Part shown: positions 10,436-20,150 of the stretch, piece after piece
Layout of the letters: every line of letters starts with the position of its first letter
Position numbering within the stretch: position 1 is the stretch's first letter
Source: Taiwanofungus camphoratus
Taxonomy: Eukaryota; Basidiomycota; Agaricomycetes; Polyporales; Taiwanofungaceae
NCBI GenBank assembly: GCA_003999685.1
Contig: CP021222.1
Span: 2,046,001 to 2,110,000 of the forward strand
Length of the DNA: 64,000 nt
Reading direction: 5' to 3'
Position numbers and translations under genes: made by a program
Notes under the pieces: model-generated
Told to the model about the DNA's origin: nothing
Seen by the model: only the letters and a program-made list of their open reading frames with translations
Database searches by the model: none

Positions 10436-10989
10436 TGATACAATTTCTTTCATCGCATATCTTATCGGTCGGACCTCGGATCGGTCCCATGACCTTTCGC
10501 TTCTAGGATGGGCCTCGGGTAGGCCCAGCCTCTTCGCGCAGCGTCTTGACTTATTGCTGCTTACGGTACAGGCCCTGGACGGGCCCCGGTTACTCATGGA
10601 CTCTGACTCATATCGGGCCCCGCTTACACATTCCGTCTTACGCTTACTGATTGCTAATACGGCCCGATGACTCATATCGCCTTACTTACGCTTACTCATG
10701 CTGATTCTTAGACCACGTGCCATGGTCCGTGCGCAGAGTAGAATATGTATATAAGGCCCTGTACTTTGTAGGTCAGACCTTAAGTTCGATCTGGTTACCA
10801 AGTAGCTAGTCACCACTAGCAATCTTATACTCGTATCCTGCGACCTCTCGCTTCGTACCTGAGTACTCGCTCGACTCTATCGACTTCGCCCAGGAGGACA
10901 TACGCAGTGTCCATAAAGCCTCACTACTATCTCTAGTAGCCAGGTCCTCACGTTCGAGGCTTTCCGGTCGTTGATACCAGTTTGTATCA
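10436..10989 (+). repeat. 5' LTR of element C
   Basis: This 554-bp LTR contains GC-rich imperfect repeats of the GGGCC/GGCCC type, a TATATAA box and the 11-nt copy of the priming sequence. The same sequence in reverse forms the LTR of C' at 30933-31475. Confidence 0.93.
10748..10792 (+). promoter_or_regulatory. LTR promoter of element C: TATA box and predicted transcript 5' end
   Basis: TATATAA lies at 10748-10754. The sequence AAGTTCGATCT at 10782-10792 starts 34 nt downstream, at the distance expected for transcription start. Its reverse complement is the primer-binding sequence just beyond the LTR. The start site itself is inferred. Confidence 0.7.
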
Positions 10990-10991
10990 AA

Positions 10992-11002
10992 AGATCGAAC
11001 TT
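10992..11002 (+). promoter_or_regulatory. Primer-binding site of element C (self-priming type)
   Basis: AGATCGAACTT starts 2 nt after the LTR end and is the exact complement of AAGTTCGATCT at the predicted mRNA 5' end. No tRNA-type site beginning TGG is present. An 11-nt match to the transcript's own 5' end is the hallmark of Tf1/sushi-type self-priming chromoviruses. Confidence 0.8.
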
Positions 11003-11390
11003 TCGCTAAGTCGCCCCTAGTCTTATCTAGTAGGGCTAACCGTTAGACATCACGTCTACCATCAAGACAGTCGACCCCACCGCTTGGGGATTGCCGACTC
11101 AAGTAAACAACGCGCCGCTTCTGTACGATCGTCTTCGTTGGACCTTCGTTGATCAGAACCTCGATCCGATCTACCCGAACTCCCCACTTGCGTGGGCAGG
11201 GACAATTTTGAATCGACGAGCACAGGAGAAATTAGCCTCCTATTTCAGACGTAACCCTCCGCCAGACGGAAGAGACCCAGCTGGTTTCTTTCCCGCATCG
11301 ATACCTTCGACACCGTTGATAACCACCCCAACCACTCCCACATTCCCATCACTTCCTTCCACACCCGTAACACCCACAACCCCTACCACG

Positions 11391-12413
11391 ATGGCTACTA
11401 TCGCAACAATGACCAGGGCGGAGCTCGAGGCGCTTATAGCGCACCTTTTGGCGCAACAGCAACAGGGGAGTCGACCCCTTAAGCTCGACATTCCTGCACC
11501 GGAGCCGTTCACCGGGCAAGGAGAAGATCTGGAGCGTTTCCTCCAGCGGGTGGAGCACTACCTCACTGCCACCAACAATCAGGGATTAAGCGATGATGCA
11601 AAGATCGCTTACACAGTCGCTCTCATGAAAGGAGGGCAGGACGCACGTATCTGGCGCGATACGTTTTACGAACGGGCCGCGGGAGGGCATGCTCCCTACG
11701 CTAGCTGGGACGTATTCAAGGCGAGCTTGCGACTCGCGTTCCCCGAGCACGAAGGAGTCCAGAGGGCTCACCAGGTGCTAATGGAGTTGCCGGCCAAGCA
11801 ACTAAACAAGAAGACCAGGGTCAGTACAAAGATGTACGTGGAGAGGTTCCGACTCCTGGCAGAGAAGGCCAAGTTAAAGGACGCTTTTACGAGCCTCCAA
11901 GGCCAACGCACCGAGAACGATTACCCCACGCTGAGGGCAATCTTCATCAAGGGTCTGGACCGCCAGATCTACACTACACTCGCAGGCCGCACCAATACGG
12001 AACGACCCAACTCTATGGAGAAATGGTACACCGATGTTCTTCACCTCGACACCGTCTACAGAGGGATCGACCAAACCCTCTCCGCCACTACCGATGTTGA
12101 CTACGGCGAACCCATGGAGGTGGACGCACTCGTTACCCCGCGTCCCACATCGTTTACCAAGAAGTGGGAGGACGGATGCAACCTCAGCGAGAAGGAAAGG
12201 AAGTATCACATGGACAATCATCTATGTTTCTACTGCCACAAGAGAGGGCACGCAGTGCGCAAGTGTCCGAAGAAGACGGCCAAAACAGGCCAAAGAAATA
12301 CCTCGAAGGAACCCGAGGCGCGGTCCCCCATGGATTTCCGCTCGTACATCAAGATGCTCTCATCAGATGAGAAAAGGGCGATGTTCGAGGAGTTAGGAAC
12401 GGAGGATTTTTAA
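11391..12413 (+). CDS. gag: Element C Gag
   Basis: Gag is the structural capsid/nucleocapsid polyprotein. The frame is open from about 11041 but the first ATG is at 11391, in a good context with A at -3 and G at +4. Upstream codons encode a Pro/Thr-rich stretch, so a non-AUG or spliced start is possible. The capsid region starts near P-E-P-F-T-G and L-E-R-F-L-Q-R-V. A CCHC zinc knuckle C-F-Y-C-H-K-R-G-H-A-V-R-K-C lies near 12228-12270. Gag ends in GAT TTT TAA at 12411-12413, which forms the frameshift site into pol. The coding sequence is intact with no internal stops. Confidence 0.85.
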   Translation: MATIATMTRAELEALIAHLLAQQQQGSRPLKLDIPAPEPFTGQGEDLERFLQRVEHYLTATNNQGLSDDAKIAYTVALMKGGQDARIWRDTFYERAAGGHAPYASWDVFKASLRLAFPEHEGVQRAHQVLMELPAKQLNKKTRVSTKMYVERFRLLAEKAKLKDAFTSLQGQRTENDYPTLRAIFIKGLDRQIYTTLAGRTNTERPNSMEKWYTDVLHLDTVYRGIDQTLSATTDVDYGEPMEVDALVTPRPTSFTKKWEDGCNLSEKERKYHMDNHLCFYCHKRGHAVRKCPKKTAKTGQRNTSKEPEARSPMDFRSYIKMLSSDEKRAMFEELGTEDF

Positions 12414-12445
12414 AGGGGCAGGGTGAGCCGACGCAACCACTGCCC
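12404..12445 (+). promoter_or_regulatory. -1 ribosomal frameshift signal between gag and pol of element C
   Basis: The heptamer GGATTTT (12404-12410) reads G GAT TTT in the gag frame and is followed at once by TAA. A 5-nt spacer precedes an inverted repeat GGGCAG (12416-12421) / CTGCCC (12440-12445) with an 18-nt loop. Slipping back one base enters the pol frame, which is open from this exact point. GGAUUUU is a known -1 slippery sequence in red clover necrotic mosaic virus. Confidence 0.85.
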
Positions 12446-15400
12446 GTATCCATTTCACTGTCCCGTGTTGTACTTGTAGTTCGGAATGACAGAGCTCTTC
12501 ACATTCCGATTACTGTGGGACGAAAAGCCGTCGAAGCCCGTGCCTTTATCGATAGTGGCGCATCGGGAATATTCGTGCATCCACGATTTGTTAAGGAACA
12601 CAAGTTACGGACTGAGGCGCTACCACGCCCAATACCGGTGTTCAACGTGGACGGCACTGCCAACAAGCAAGCGCTCATTAACAGACGAGCCTTGCTATCG
12701 TACAAAATCGGGAATGAGCTCCGGTTTGTCAAAGCATACGTGGCCAGTATAGGAAACGAAGACATCATCTTCAGACATACATGGCTCAAACTCGAGAACC
12801 CCAGTATCGACTGGAAGGGGGGTCGTGTAGAACTGAAGCACCGCATGACCCTGCAAGAATCTCGGGAGTGGAAGAAGGGGATCATCGCGCAACGAGTAGC
12901 GCGACTGGAGCTGAAGAAACTAGCCGAACGAAAACAGGAGGAAGCCCTGGATCCCGTGCTAGACTATGAGGTAGACTGGTCAGCACCCCCTTGTCCACAA
13001 GTAGCGGCATTCCTCGCCGAACGAGACAAACGCCTCAAGCAACAATGGCAGCCCACCATTGAGGAGGTAGAGGACGAAGGAGACTTCGAAGTGATCGACA
13101 CCATGTCTCCTGTCTTACCAACGACAGACATGTCTAGGCAGACGACACGCCGCGACACCCCAGTCGCACTCCTGGCAGAAGAATCGGTCAACGGTATCAC
13201 ATTGGATCAGGCGATGGAAACGATCGACGACGATGAACTGGTTATAGCGTTCATCAAGGGAGACGATCGGATCACGACGTATGGACGAAACTCGTACCCA
13301 GCGTATCGAGACGCACCTCTTACGGAGGAGAAGTACCCTCTCGACGGAACCTATCGTCGTCTAGAAAACGGTCTTATCTGGCAGGTCAAGCACGACATTG
13401 GTCGACTCACCACATCCACGGAACTCGCTATCAAGGAACACGCCAAGAAAGAGGAGAAACCGGTCACGGAACTCGTCCCCGAGTACCTCCACGATCTCCT
13501 CCTGGTGTTTGACAAAGCTAAGGCGGCGAGACTTCCCCAGCATTCGGAGTTCGACCACGAGATAAATCTCAAGCCGGATTTTAAGGACTTCAAGCAGACG
13601 ACGTATTCTCTTAACCGGAACCAACGAGCGGAACTGGACAAGTTCCTCGAAGAGAATGTAGAGAAGGGATACATCCGACCGTCCAAATCGCCACTCGCCA
13701 GTCCGTTCTTCTTCGTGGATAAGAAGGACGGCGGATACCGACCTTGCCAGGACTATAGGGAACTCAACGAGGGAACGATCAAAGACAGATACCCTCTTCC
13801 CCTCGTAACGGAGCTTCTGGAACGCCTCAATAATGCCACGATCTTCACAAAGATGGACCTTCGTCAAGGATACAACAACCTTCGCATCAAGGAAGGTGAT
13901 GAATGGAAAGCGGCTTTCGGTGTTCCAGCAGCAGGGGAAGGACCTCCCTCGTTCTACGAACCCCTGGTAATGTTCTTCGGGATGTGCAACTCACCAGCGA
14001 CATTCCAACGGATGATGAACACGGTCTTCGCAGACATGCTCAAGGAAGGATGGTTGGCAATCTATATGGACGACATCCTTATCTACTCGACAGACCCCGA
14101 GGAGCATAAGAAGCGAACACGGCGAGTTATCGAACGACTTAGAGATACCGATCTGTATCTCAAACCGGAGAAATGCAAATTCGACGTGCAAGAAGTCGAA
14201 TTCTTAGGCATGATCATTAGACCCGGACAACTCGCCATGGACCCCGTCAAGGTAGCCGGCATTAAGGACTGGCCAATACCTAAGAACCTCAGGGAGGTTA
14301 GGTCGTTCATCGGATTTGGAAACTTCTACCGTCGATTCATACACAGCTTCTCGCATCTGGCCCAGCCATTGGTCTCACTTACGCGAAAGGACGTCAAATG
14401 GCACTGGGACGAGGAACAGCAGAAAGCTTTCGAGGCACTAAAGAAAGCTTTCCTGGAACAACCGGTTTTGCAGATGCCTGACCCGGAGAAGCTGTTCGCG
14501 TTGGAAACGGATGCATCAAAGTTCGCCACGGGCGCCGTCCTCAGGCAAAAGGACGACAACGGCGATTGGCACCTGTGCGGTTATATTTCCCAGAGCATGA
14601 CACCAGCGGAACGAAATTACGACATCTATGACCAAGAACTCATGGGCGTCATGAGAGGACTCAACGAATGGAGTCACCTCCTCATCGAAAGCCCATATCC
14701 AGTCACGATTTATAGCGACCACAAGAATCTGACATACTGGAAGACGGCACGGAATCTGAATCAAAGGCAAGCGCGATGGGCTCTTCGCTTGTCCGAATTC
14801 GATTACAGGTTAATTCATGTCCCGGGCACGCAAATGGTGCAAAGCGACGCGCTCTCCCGACACCCCGACCACGATGACGGTTCATCAGACAACCAGGATG
14901 TAACCGTCCTACCAGACAAGGTATGGGCAGCGGCAATTGACACGAGTCTCAGGGCTTCCATTGCGGAAGCATGCGTAGATGACTCGGTGTATACGGAAGG
15001 GATGCGCAATGCACGAAACGGCTCAAACGACCACTGGACAATTCGAGACGGAGACCTCCTCTACGATAATCGGGTGTATATTCCCCTGGATGAGGATCTG
15101 CGACGACAAACGGTCTCGAATTATCACGACCTCCCCTCCGCCGGCCACCCTGGAATTCAGAAGACCCTCTCGTCTATTCGACGAGACTACTGGTGGCCTG
15201 GAATGGCTGACTTTGTCACGCGATACGTCAAAGGTTGCGGCACTTGCCAGCAAATGAAAGTTAACACGCACCCCACCCGACCGGCCCTACTCCCGATCAA
15301 ATCCGCGCAGCACGCCACTCCGTTCAGTACATTCTGCTGTGATTTCATTACGGATTTGCCGACTTCAGAGGGCTACGATTCAATTTTGGTCGTTGTGGAC

Positions 15401-16381
15401 CACGACCTTACGAAGGGGGTAATTTTCATTCCATGCAACAAAACGATTGACGCATCAGGAACAGCCAAGACATTATATCGCGAGGTGTACAAGTGGTTTG
15501 GTCTTCCGGACAAGATCATTAGCGATCGAGGACCACAGTTTGCATCAAAGGTATTCCAGGAGCTCTGCCGTATGACCGGAGTCAAGTCGGCTATGAGCAC
15601 AGCATTTCACCCTCAAACGGACGGAGAGACGGAACGAGTCAACCAGGAACTGGAGATCTACCTGCGATGCTTCACGAGCAACAACCCGGACAATTGGTCA
15701 ACGCTGCTGGGCTCAGCACAATTTGCTCACAACTCGCGTGAGCACTCTACGATTAAGGCGTCACCCTTCAAGATCATGATGGGCTATGAACCTCGAGGGA
15801 TTCCCGTCGTACACCCCAGATCGGACACACCGAGCGCCGCTTATCGACTGCAGAACTTGCAGAAGATTCGGGAAGACGCACACTCAGCAATGGAGCTAGC
15901 ACAGGTGGTGTTAGCAAGACACGTGAAACCTAAAGGAACGGGTTTTCGCAAAGGACAAAAGGTATGGCTAGACTCACGGAATCTAAAGCTGCCATACCCA
16001 ACGAGGAAGTTGGCTCTCAAACGCGAGGGACCCTTCGAAATCACGGACGTTCTAGGACCGGTGTCTTACAAGCTGAAACTCCCAACGACGTGGCGAGTAC
16101 ACCCCGTTTTCCACGCTGCACTTCTTTCGCCATACACCGAGACAGACACGCATGGTCCCAACTACACGGAACCACCACCGGAGCTTATCAGTGGCGAAGA
16201 TAACTACGAAGTCGAAGCTCTGGTCGGACATCGTGAGAATCGCCGAAGGAATCGCCGAGAATATCGAGTCAGGTGGAAAGGTTACTCATCCGCCGATGAC
16301 TCATGGGAACCGGAAGAAAACTTAACCAGTACTGCGGACGAGCTGCTAAATGCATATAAGCAGCGCAAGAATTTACGATGA
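12410..16381 (+). CDS. pol: Element C Pol: protease, RT, RNase H, integrase, chromodomain
   Basis: The -1 frame is open from the slippery site to TGA at 16379-16381. It has no ATG near its start, which supports production as a Gag-Pol fusion. The protease D-S-G-A-S motif is at 12551. RT carries Y-M-D-D at 14063-14074. RNase H begins near L-E-T-D-A-S (about 14501). The integrase HHCC module is near 15120-15255. The integrase core has C-D-F-I-T-D, I-S-D-R-G-P-Q-F and G-E-T-E-R-V-N-Q. A chromodomain (Y-R-V-R-W-K-G-Y ... W-E-P-E-E-N) ends the protein at about 16204-16375. There are no frameshifts or stops. Chromodomain elements are known to target marked chromatin. Confidence 0.94.
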   Translation, partial: LKGQGEPTQPLPVSISLSRVVLVVRNDRALHIPITVGRKAVEARAFIDSGASGIFVHPRFVKEHKLRTEALPRPIPVFNVDGTANKQALINRRALLSYKIGNELRFVKAYVASIGNEDIIFRHTWLKLENPSIDWKGGRVELKHRMTLQESREWKKGIIAQRVARLELKKLAERKQEEALDPVLDYEVDWSAPPCPQVAAFLAERDKRLKQQWQPTIEEVEDEGDFEVIDTMSPVLPTTDMSRQTTRRDTPVALLAEESVNGITLDQAMETIDDDELVIAFIKGDDRITTYGRNSYPAYRDAPLTEEKYPLDGTYRRLENGLIWQVKHDIGRLTTSTELAIKEHAKKEEKPVTELVPEYLHDLLLVFDKAKAARLPQHSEFDHEINLKPDFKDFKQTTYSLNRNQRAELDKFLEENVEKGYIRPSKSPLASPFFFVDKKDGGYRPCQDYRELNEGTIKDRYPLPLVTELLERLNNATIFTKMDLRQGYNNLRIKEGDEWKAAFGVPAAGEGPPSFYEPLVMFFGMCNSPATFQRMMNTVFADMLKEGWLAIYMDDILIYSTDPEEHKKRTRRVIERLRDTDLYLKPEKCKFDVQEVEFLGMIIRPGQLAMDPVKVAGIKDWPIPKNLREVRSFIGFGNFYRRFIHSFSHLAQPLVSLTRKDVKWHWDEEQQKAFEALKKAFLEQPVLQMPDPEKLFALETDASKFATGAVLRQKDDNGDWHLCGYISQSMTPAERNYDIYDQELMGVMRGLNEWSHLLIESPYPVTIYSDHKNLTYWKTARNLNQRQARWALRLSEFDYRLIHVPGTQMVQSDALSRHPDHDDGSSDNQDVTVLPDKVWAAAIDTSLRASIAEACVDDSVYTEGMRNARNGSNDHWTIRDGDLLYDNRVYIPLDEDLRRQTVSNYHDLPSAGHPGIQKTLSSIRRDYWWPGMADFVTRYVKGCGTCQQMKVNTHPTRPALLPIKSAQHATPFSTFCCDFITDLPTSEGYDSILVVVDHDLTKGVIFIPCNKTIDASGTAKTLYREVYKWFGLPDKIISDRGPQFASKVFQELCRMTGVKSAMSTAFHPQTDGETERVNQELEIYLRCFTSNNPDNWSTLLGSAQFAHNSREHSTIKASPFKIMMGYEPRGIPVVHPRSDTPSAAYRLQNLQKIREDAHSAMELAQVVLARHVKPKGTGFRKGQKVWLDSRNLKLPYPTRKLALKREGPFEITDVLGPVSYKLKLPTTWRVHPVFHAALLSPYTETDTHGPNYTEPPPELISGEDNYEVEALVGHRENRRRNRREYRVRWKGYSSADDSWEPEENLTSTADELLNAYKQRKNLR

Positions 16382-16674
16382 GAAAAATCAGTCGCCTTTT
16401 CACCCCACTCATCGCCCGCATGTCTCAGTCAAACGGTCCTTCATCCTCGTTCACTCGTTACGGTCCGTGCTACCTCTGCGGTAGTACTCGTCACTCGCAC
16501 AGGACATGCCCTGACTACAAATGTCTCCGCTGTAGTCGCCCGTCACCTGGGCACCTTACGCGCGAATGCACCGCCGTCAACTACGCATTCGCTAACGACC
16601 CGGTACCGCCATATCATCCAGAGTGGTTCCTGCATGTCGTTAAACTGCGAGGGAACGACCGTGCACGTCGTTAA
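16378..16674 (+). CDS. Element C ORF3: small protein with two zinc knuckles
   Basis: The start ATG overlaps the pol stop as ATGA, a 4-nt overlap suggesting termination-reinitiation. The 98-residue product has two knuckles: C-x2-C-x4-H-x4-C (C-Y-L-C-G-S-T-R-H-S-H-R-T-C) and C-x2-C-x6-H-x4-C (C-L-R-C ... G-H-L-T-R-E-C). The old copy C' keeps the same ORF, both knuckles and the same overlap at 31794-32090. A possible internal start is M-S-Q-S-N-G. The motifs suggest RNA or single-strand binding, as for a nucleocapsid, but the role is not known. The position is where env lies in retroviruses, but there is no signal peptide or membrane segment. Confidence 0.75.
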   Translation: MRKISRLFTPLIARMSQSNGPSSSFTRYGPCYLCGSTRHSHRTCPDYKCLRCSRPSPGHLTRECTAVNYAFANDPVPPYHPEWFLHVVKLRGNDRARR

Positions 16675-16949
16675 ACTACAGCGTACGACTGACATGTCGT
16701 AAAACTGTAAAGTTTGAGCTGAAAGGATGCTCACGGTTGGAGGGGTCATCCCCTATGGGTTCAAGGGTCATCCCTTACAGGTCGCGGTGAAACACCCGCT
16801 CGTCACTTCCAGGAACGTTTTTCAAGTTCACCCTCGGAAGTTCGTCCAGTTCGTCGACAGTCGTCAAAAGTTCGACTCGGAGAAACTCGACGCGTCCCCA
16901 TTGGAGTTTAGTTGATTGACCAGGCGTTCAATCATAAGTAGGGGGGTAA
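16675..16949 (+). other. Noncoding 3' region of element C with short repeats, hairpin and polypurine tract
   Basis: Three spaced copies of GTCGTTAAACT-like sequence occur at about 16637-16712, and copies of a GGGTCATCCC motif follow near 16740-16775. A perfect 7-bp hairpin TGATTGA (16913-16919) / TCAATCA (16928-16934) precedes the tract AAGTAGGGGGGTAA (16936-16949), which abuts the 3' LTR. The same hairpin and tract are conserved in C'. Confidence 0.75.
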
Positions 16950-19260
16950 TGATACAATTTCTTTCATTGCATATCTTATCGGTCGGACCTCGGATCGGTC
17001 CCATGACCTTTCGCTTCTAGGACGGGCCTCGGGTAGGCCCAGCCTCTTCGCGCAGCGTCTTGACTTATCGCTGCTTACGGTACGGGCCCCAGTTACTCAT
17101 GGACTCTGACTCATATCGGGCCCCGCTTACACATTCCGTCTTACGCTTACTGATTGCTAATACGGCCCGATGACTCATATCGCCTTACTTATGCTTACTC
17201 ATGCTGATTCTTAGACCACGTTGATGAGTCCCATAGCCTCCTGGGCCCTGAATCGCGATTTTAGGAGCTTTCTAATCCCCCAACCGACCACTCTAAGACT
17301 CTCCTACAGCCTACGACAGGAGGGATAGGTTCCTATAATATTCCTAACGCCCCCTCTCCTTCCTAAACCCTCCTAACACCCTACGAAGTCTTGCGAAGTC
17401 ACACGAGGTGCTACGAGATTTCGAATGCTAGACGCGAAGTCCCTAACTCCTGCTAAGTCCACTATCGGACACTGCCGGCCCTCCCATACTGTTCCATTGG
17501 ATCTAGGTCCTATCTACTACGTCACTCATCCCGGGCTTAGCTAAGAAGTCTTAGCTAAGTCTCTCCTAGCTCTTGTGATTGCAGCTACCTCCGATAGGCT
17601 CCGAAACGGTCCGAAGTTCTGGAAGTTGGACTTAGGAAGCCTTGTGCACCCCCATGGGTCTCGATCCTACGCCATAAGGTCATCCTAGGGCGTATCCATA
17701 TGGCCCTCCACCCAGTTAGGACACCTCCTGCCCCGATTAGGCCAAGTCCCGCTGCTAAGGACTTCGTGCGCTCTTAGCCCACTAAGATAGGTGATCACGG
17801 CGCATGGCTGCTCTCGGATAGTCATCCCGCCCTCGTGAATGAACTTGGTCACCTTTCTACCGTACGTAGTTCCCCTGTTTCAGTTCCTAATTAGTTCCTA
17901 TCCTCCTCGTGTTCACTTCGGAGTCCATGCGCTTTAGTACACATTTCGGACTCGTAAGGATCGCTTCGCGCAAGATTAGTTCACCTCACGTTCCCCTATT
18001 TAGTCAGAGGTAGTTTACTATGTACAGAAGAGACCCCTCAGTGCACGCTTCTCTCGTTGGAATACTAGTTCCCCTGTAGCTCCGATCTCAGGAAAGCGCC
18101 GCAAGTACAACCTTAGGAACGGTCCTAAGGTCCCTAAGTCTCCACCCCAGCTCTGTTTCAGTATCTTTGAACTACGTCTACGCTCGCGATATATCTACGA
18201 ACCACGTCTACGCTTCCTGAACTACGCACTACGATCTACGAAGTCACCGTGGCTTCGCGCCCTTCAGCACCTCTTATAGCACCTATCCGGTGGGCCTCCG
18301 CCTTAGTTATACCCTTAGGCTCACGTTGCGTCATCCCTACGTCCTATGAATAACCCTACGACTCCCCCATAGCCTTCATTACAGGCTATAGTACATCTCT
18401 CTACGCCCTCGAACTCTCCGACCCACACCTCGACGTCATCAGACACTTCAGAGCTTCCAGCAACCTCGTTCCCTCATTCCTATTAAGTATTAGCTCTCCG
18501 AACCATCCGACCTCTCCTACAAGTCTCCTACGCTAGCCAAACCTCGCCCGCCTCGCTCTAACAAACCTCTAAGCCTTACGCCCTTTAGCTAACTCTAGCT
18601 AAAAGGACTTCGCAGCAGTCTCGTACCCTCTGCCGCTTAGTAGAAATTATAGTCCATTGGCTTATTGCTCCCTAACTCTATACAGCCTACGAAGTCAGCT
18701 CGCGCGATTTAGCTAAAACTTCGAAGGACTTCACAGAATCTCGAAGGACTTCGCGTACTTCGGAGGGCCTCGCAAGGCCTTAGGGATAGTATAGTACTTA
18801 GGAACAAGATCCTGTTGTGCAGGACCCTTGACCCCTTACTCCCCTACTTACAAAAAAACAGACATACAGGTTTCCCGGTATCATACAGGTTGTAGCTCCT
18901 ACCCTCACACCCTCACAGTTATCACACTACCCCCAGCCACGTTACGGAGCACTCTCTAGGTACCAGGGTCCCCTAGGTCGTATCAACGTGCCATGGTCCG
19001 TGCGCAGAGTAGAATATGTATATAAGGCCCTGTACTTTGTAGGTCGGACCTTAAGTTCGATCTGGTTACCAAGTAGCTAGTCACCACTAGCAATCTTATA
19101 CTCGTATCCTGCGACCTCTCGCTTCGTACCTGAGTACTCGCTCGACTCTATCGACTTCACCCAGGAGGACATACGCAGTGTCCATAAAGCCTCACTACTA
19201 TCTCTAGTAGCCAGGTCCTCACGTTCGAGGCTTTCCGGTCGTTGATACCAGTTTGTATCA
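16950..19260 (+). repeat. 3' LTR of element C, interrupted by a solo A LTR
   Basis: LTR segments 16950-17221 and 18986-19260 join to make a full C LTR, apart from the duplicated ACGT. The second part contains the TATATAA box and the 11-nt priming copy. Compared with the 5' LTR, a short GGCCCTGGACG-like block near 17085 is missing. Confidence 0.9.
17222..18985 (+). repeat. Solo LTR of family A inside the C 3' LTR
   Basis: A 1764-bp LTR runs from TGATGAGTCC to GTATCA. It is flanked by ACGT on both sides (17218-17221 and 18986-18989), and the uninterrupted target ACCACGTGCC is seen at about 10714. The duplication is therefore 4 bp. No internal family A sequence is present. Confidence 0.94.
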
Positions 19261-20150
19261 GGCCGTATCATCTGTATACATTGAGATGTAGGGCCTCTGC
19301 CGTCTCTACCACATCTATGTTCTTGGTGCAGGGTATGAGCACAATGCCCTTGGTGAGTTCTCTGTCGACTACTACCATGAGCACATTGAAGCCCTGTGAC
19401 TCTGGTAGATCAGTGATGAAGTCTACCGATATGTGAGAGAATGGCCTTGAATTTGGTTCTGTGGGGATGGCCATCAGGGGGGGTTTCGTGGGGTGTGTGT
19501 TGATCTTGCTCTCCTGGCATTTGGTGCACCCCTCAACATATTTCTCGATGAATGAAGACATTCCGTGCCAAAACCAGACCCTTCAGACGATGGCCATCGT
19601 ACCTTGTGCCCCTGGGTGTGCCATTGCTGGTGTGTCATGGCAGAGTTGAATGACTTCTCGGTGCAGATCATCATCAGGGGGTACGTAAACTCGGTTTTTG
19701 TATAAAATTAGTCCCTCCTGAATGTCCCAGTCTGCCAGTTTTGTGTGCACAAAGCCTGTGCCCTTGAATGGTGGTACCTTCACCCATTTTAAAGCGTCAA
19801 TCGTCTCGATGACCATTGTGTCACGACTATGACATTCACATATCTTTTTGATGATTGCGGTGTTGGTGGCGTTGACAAAGAGGTCTGTTGGTAGCAGGAC
19901 GACACCTTCGTTGTCATGCTCCCCTCCGGGGTGGTCAGGTCACCGGAAGAGTGCATTAGCGACTATGAGTTGACTGCCTTTTTTGTTTAATAGTTGCAGG
20001 TCAAATTGCGACAGGAATAACTGCCATCGGGCCTGGCATCGGTTGAGTCATTGTGCTTCTCGGAAATAGGTGAGGTTCTTGTGGTCGGTGATCACCGTGA
20101 CTGGGTGTCCACTTCTCTCAAGGTGGTGGCACCATTTCTCAAGTGCTCGG
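19261..20150 (-). pseudogene. B' pol fragment: RNase H to integrase N-terminal part
   Basis: The reverse-strand translation gives S-V-D-F-I-T-D-L-P-E, the integrase zinc-binding block C-T-K-C-Q, and the RNase H to linker region, all close to intact B pol. Stops and frameshifts break it near 19570, 19820 and 20050. It ends abruptly at the A3 5' LTR. Confidence 0.85.

Larger units (their letters stand above)
10436..19260 (+). mobile_element. LTR retrotransposon C (chromovirus), complete, carrying a nested solo A LTR
   Basis: LTRs at 10436-10989 and 16950-19260 (the latter split by a solo A LTR) begin TGATACAATT and end TTTGTATCA. Flanks are GGTCG (10431-10435) and GGCCG (19261-19265), an approximate 5-bp duplication with one change. 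Without the nested LTR the element is about 7.06 kb. Gag, pol with a C-terminal chromodomain, and a third small zinc-knuckle ORF are all open. It is inserted in the old reverse B fragment. Confidence 0.94.
9904..20150 (-). mobile_element. Decayed reverse B fragment (B'), split by element C
   Basis: Blocks 9904-10435 and 19261-20150 match, in reverse, the integrase-to-RNase H part of B pol. They are continuous once element C is removed. Both ends are lost: the left joins about 60 bp of unassigned sequence (9842-9903) and the A1 LTR, and the right stops exactly at the A3 LTR (20151). Many differences from intact B are CpG to TpG or CpA, for example in the block around 10100-10400, so it is an old copy. 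Confidence 0.9.
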
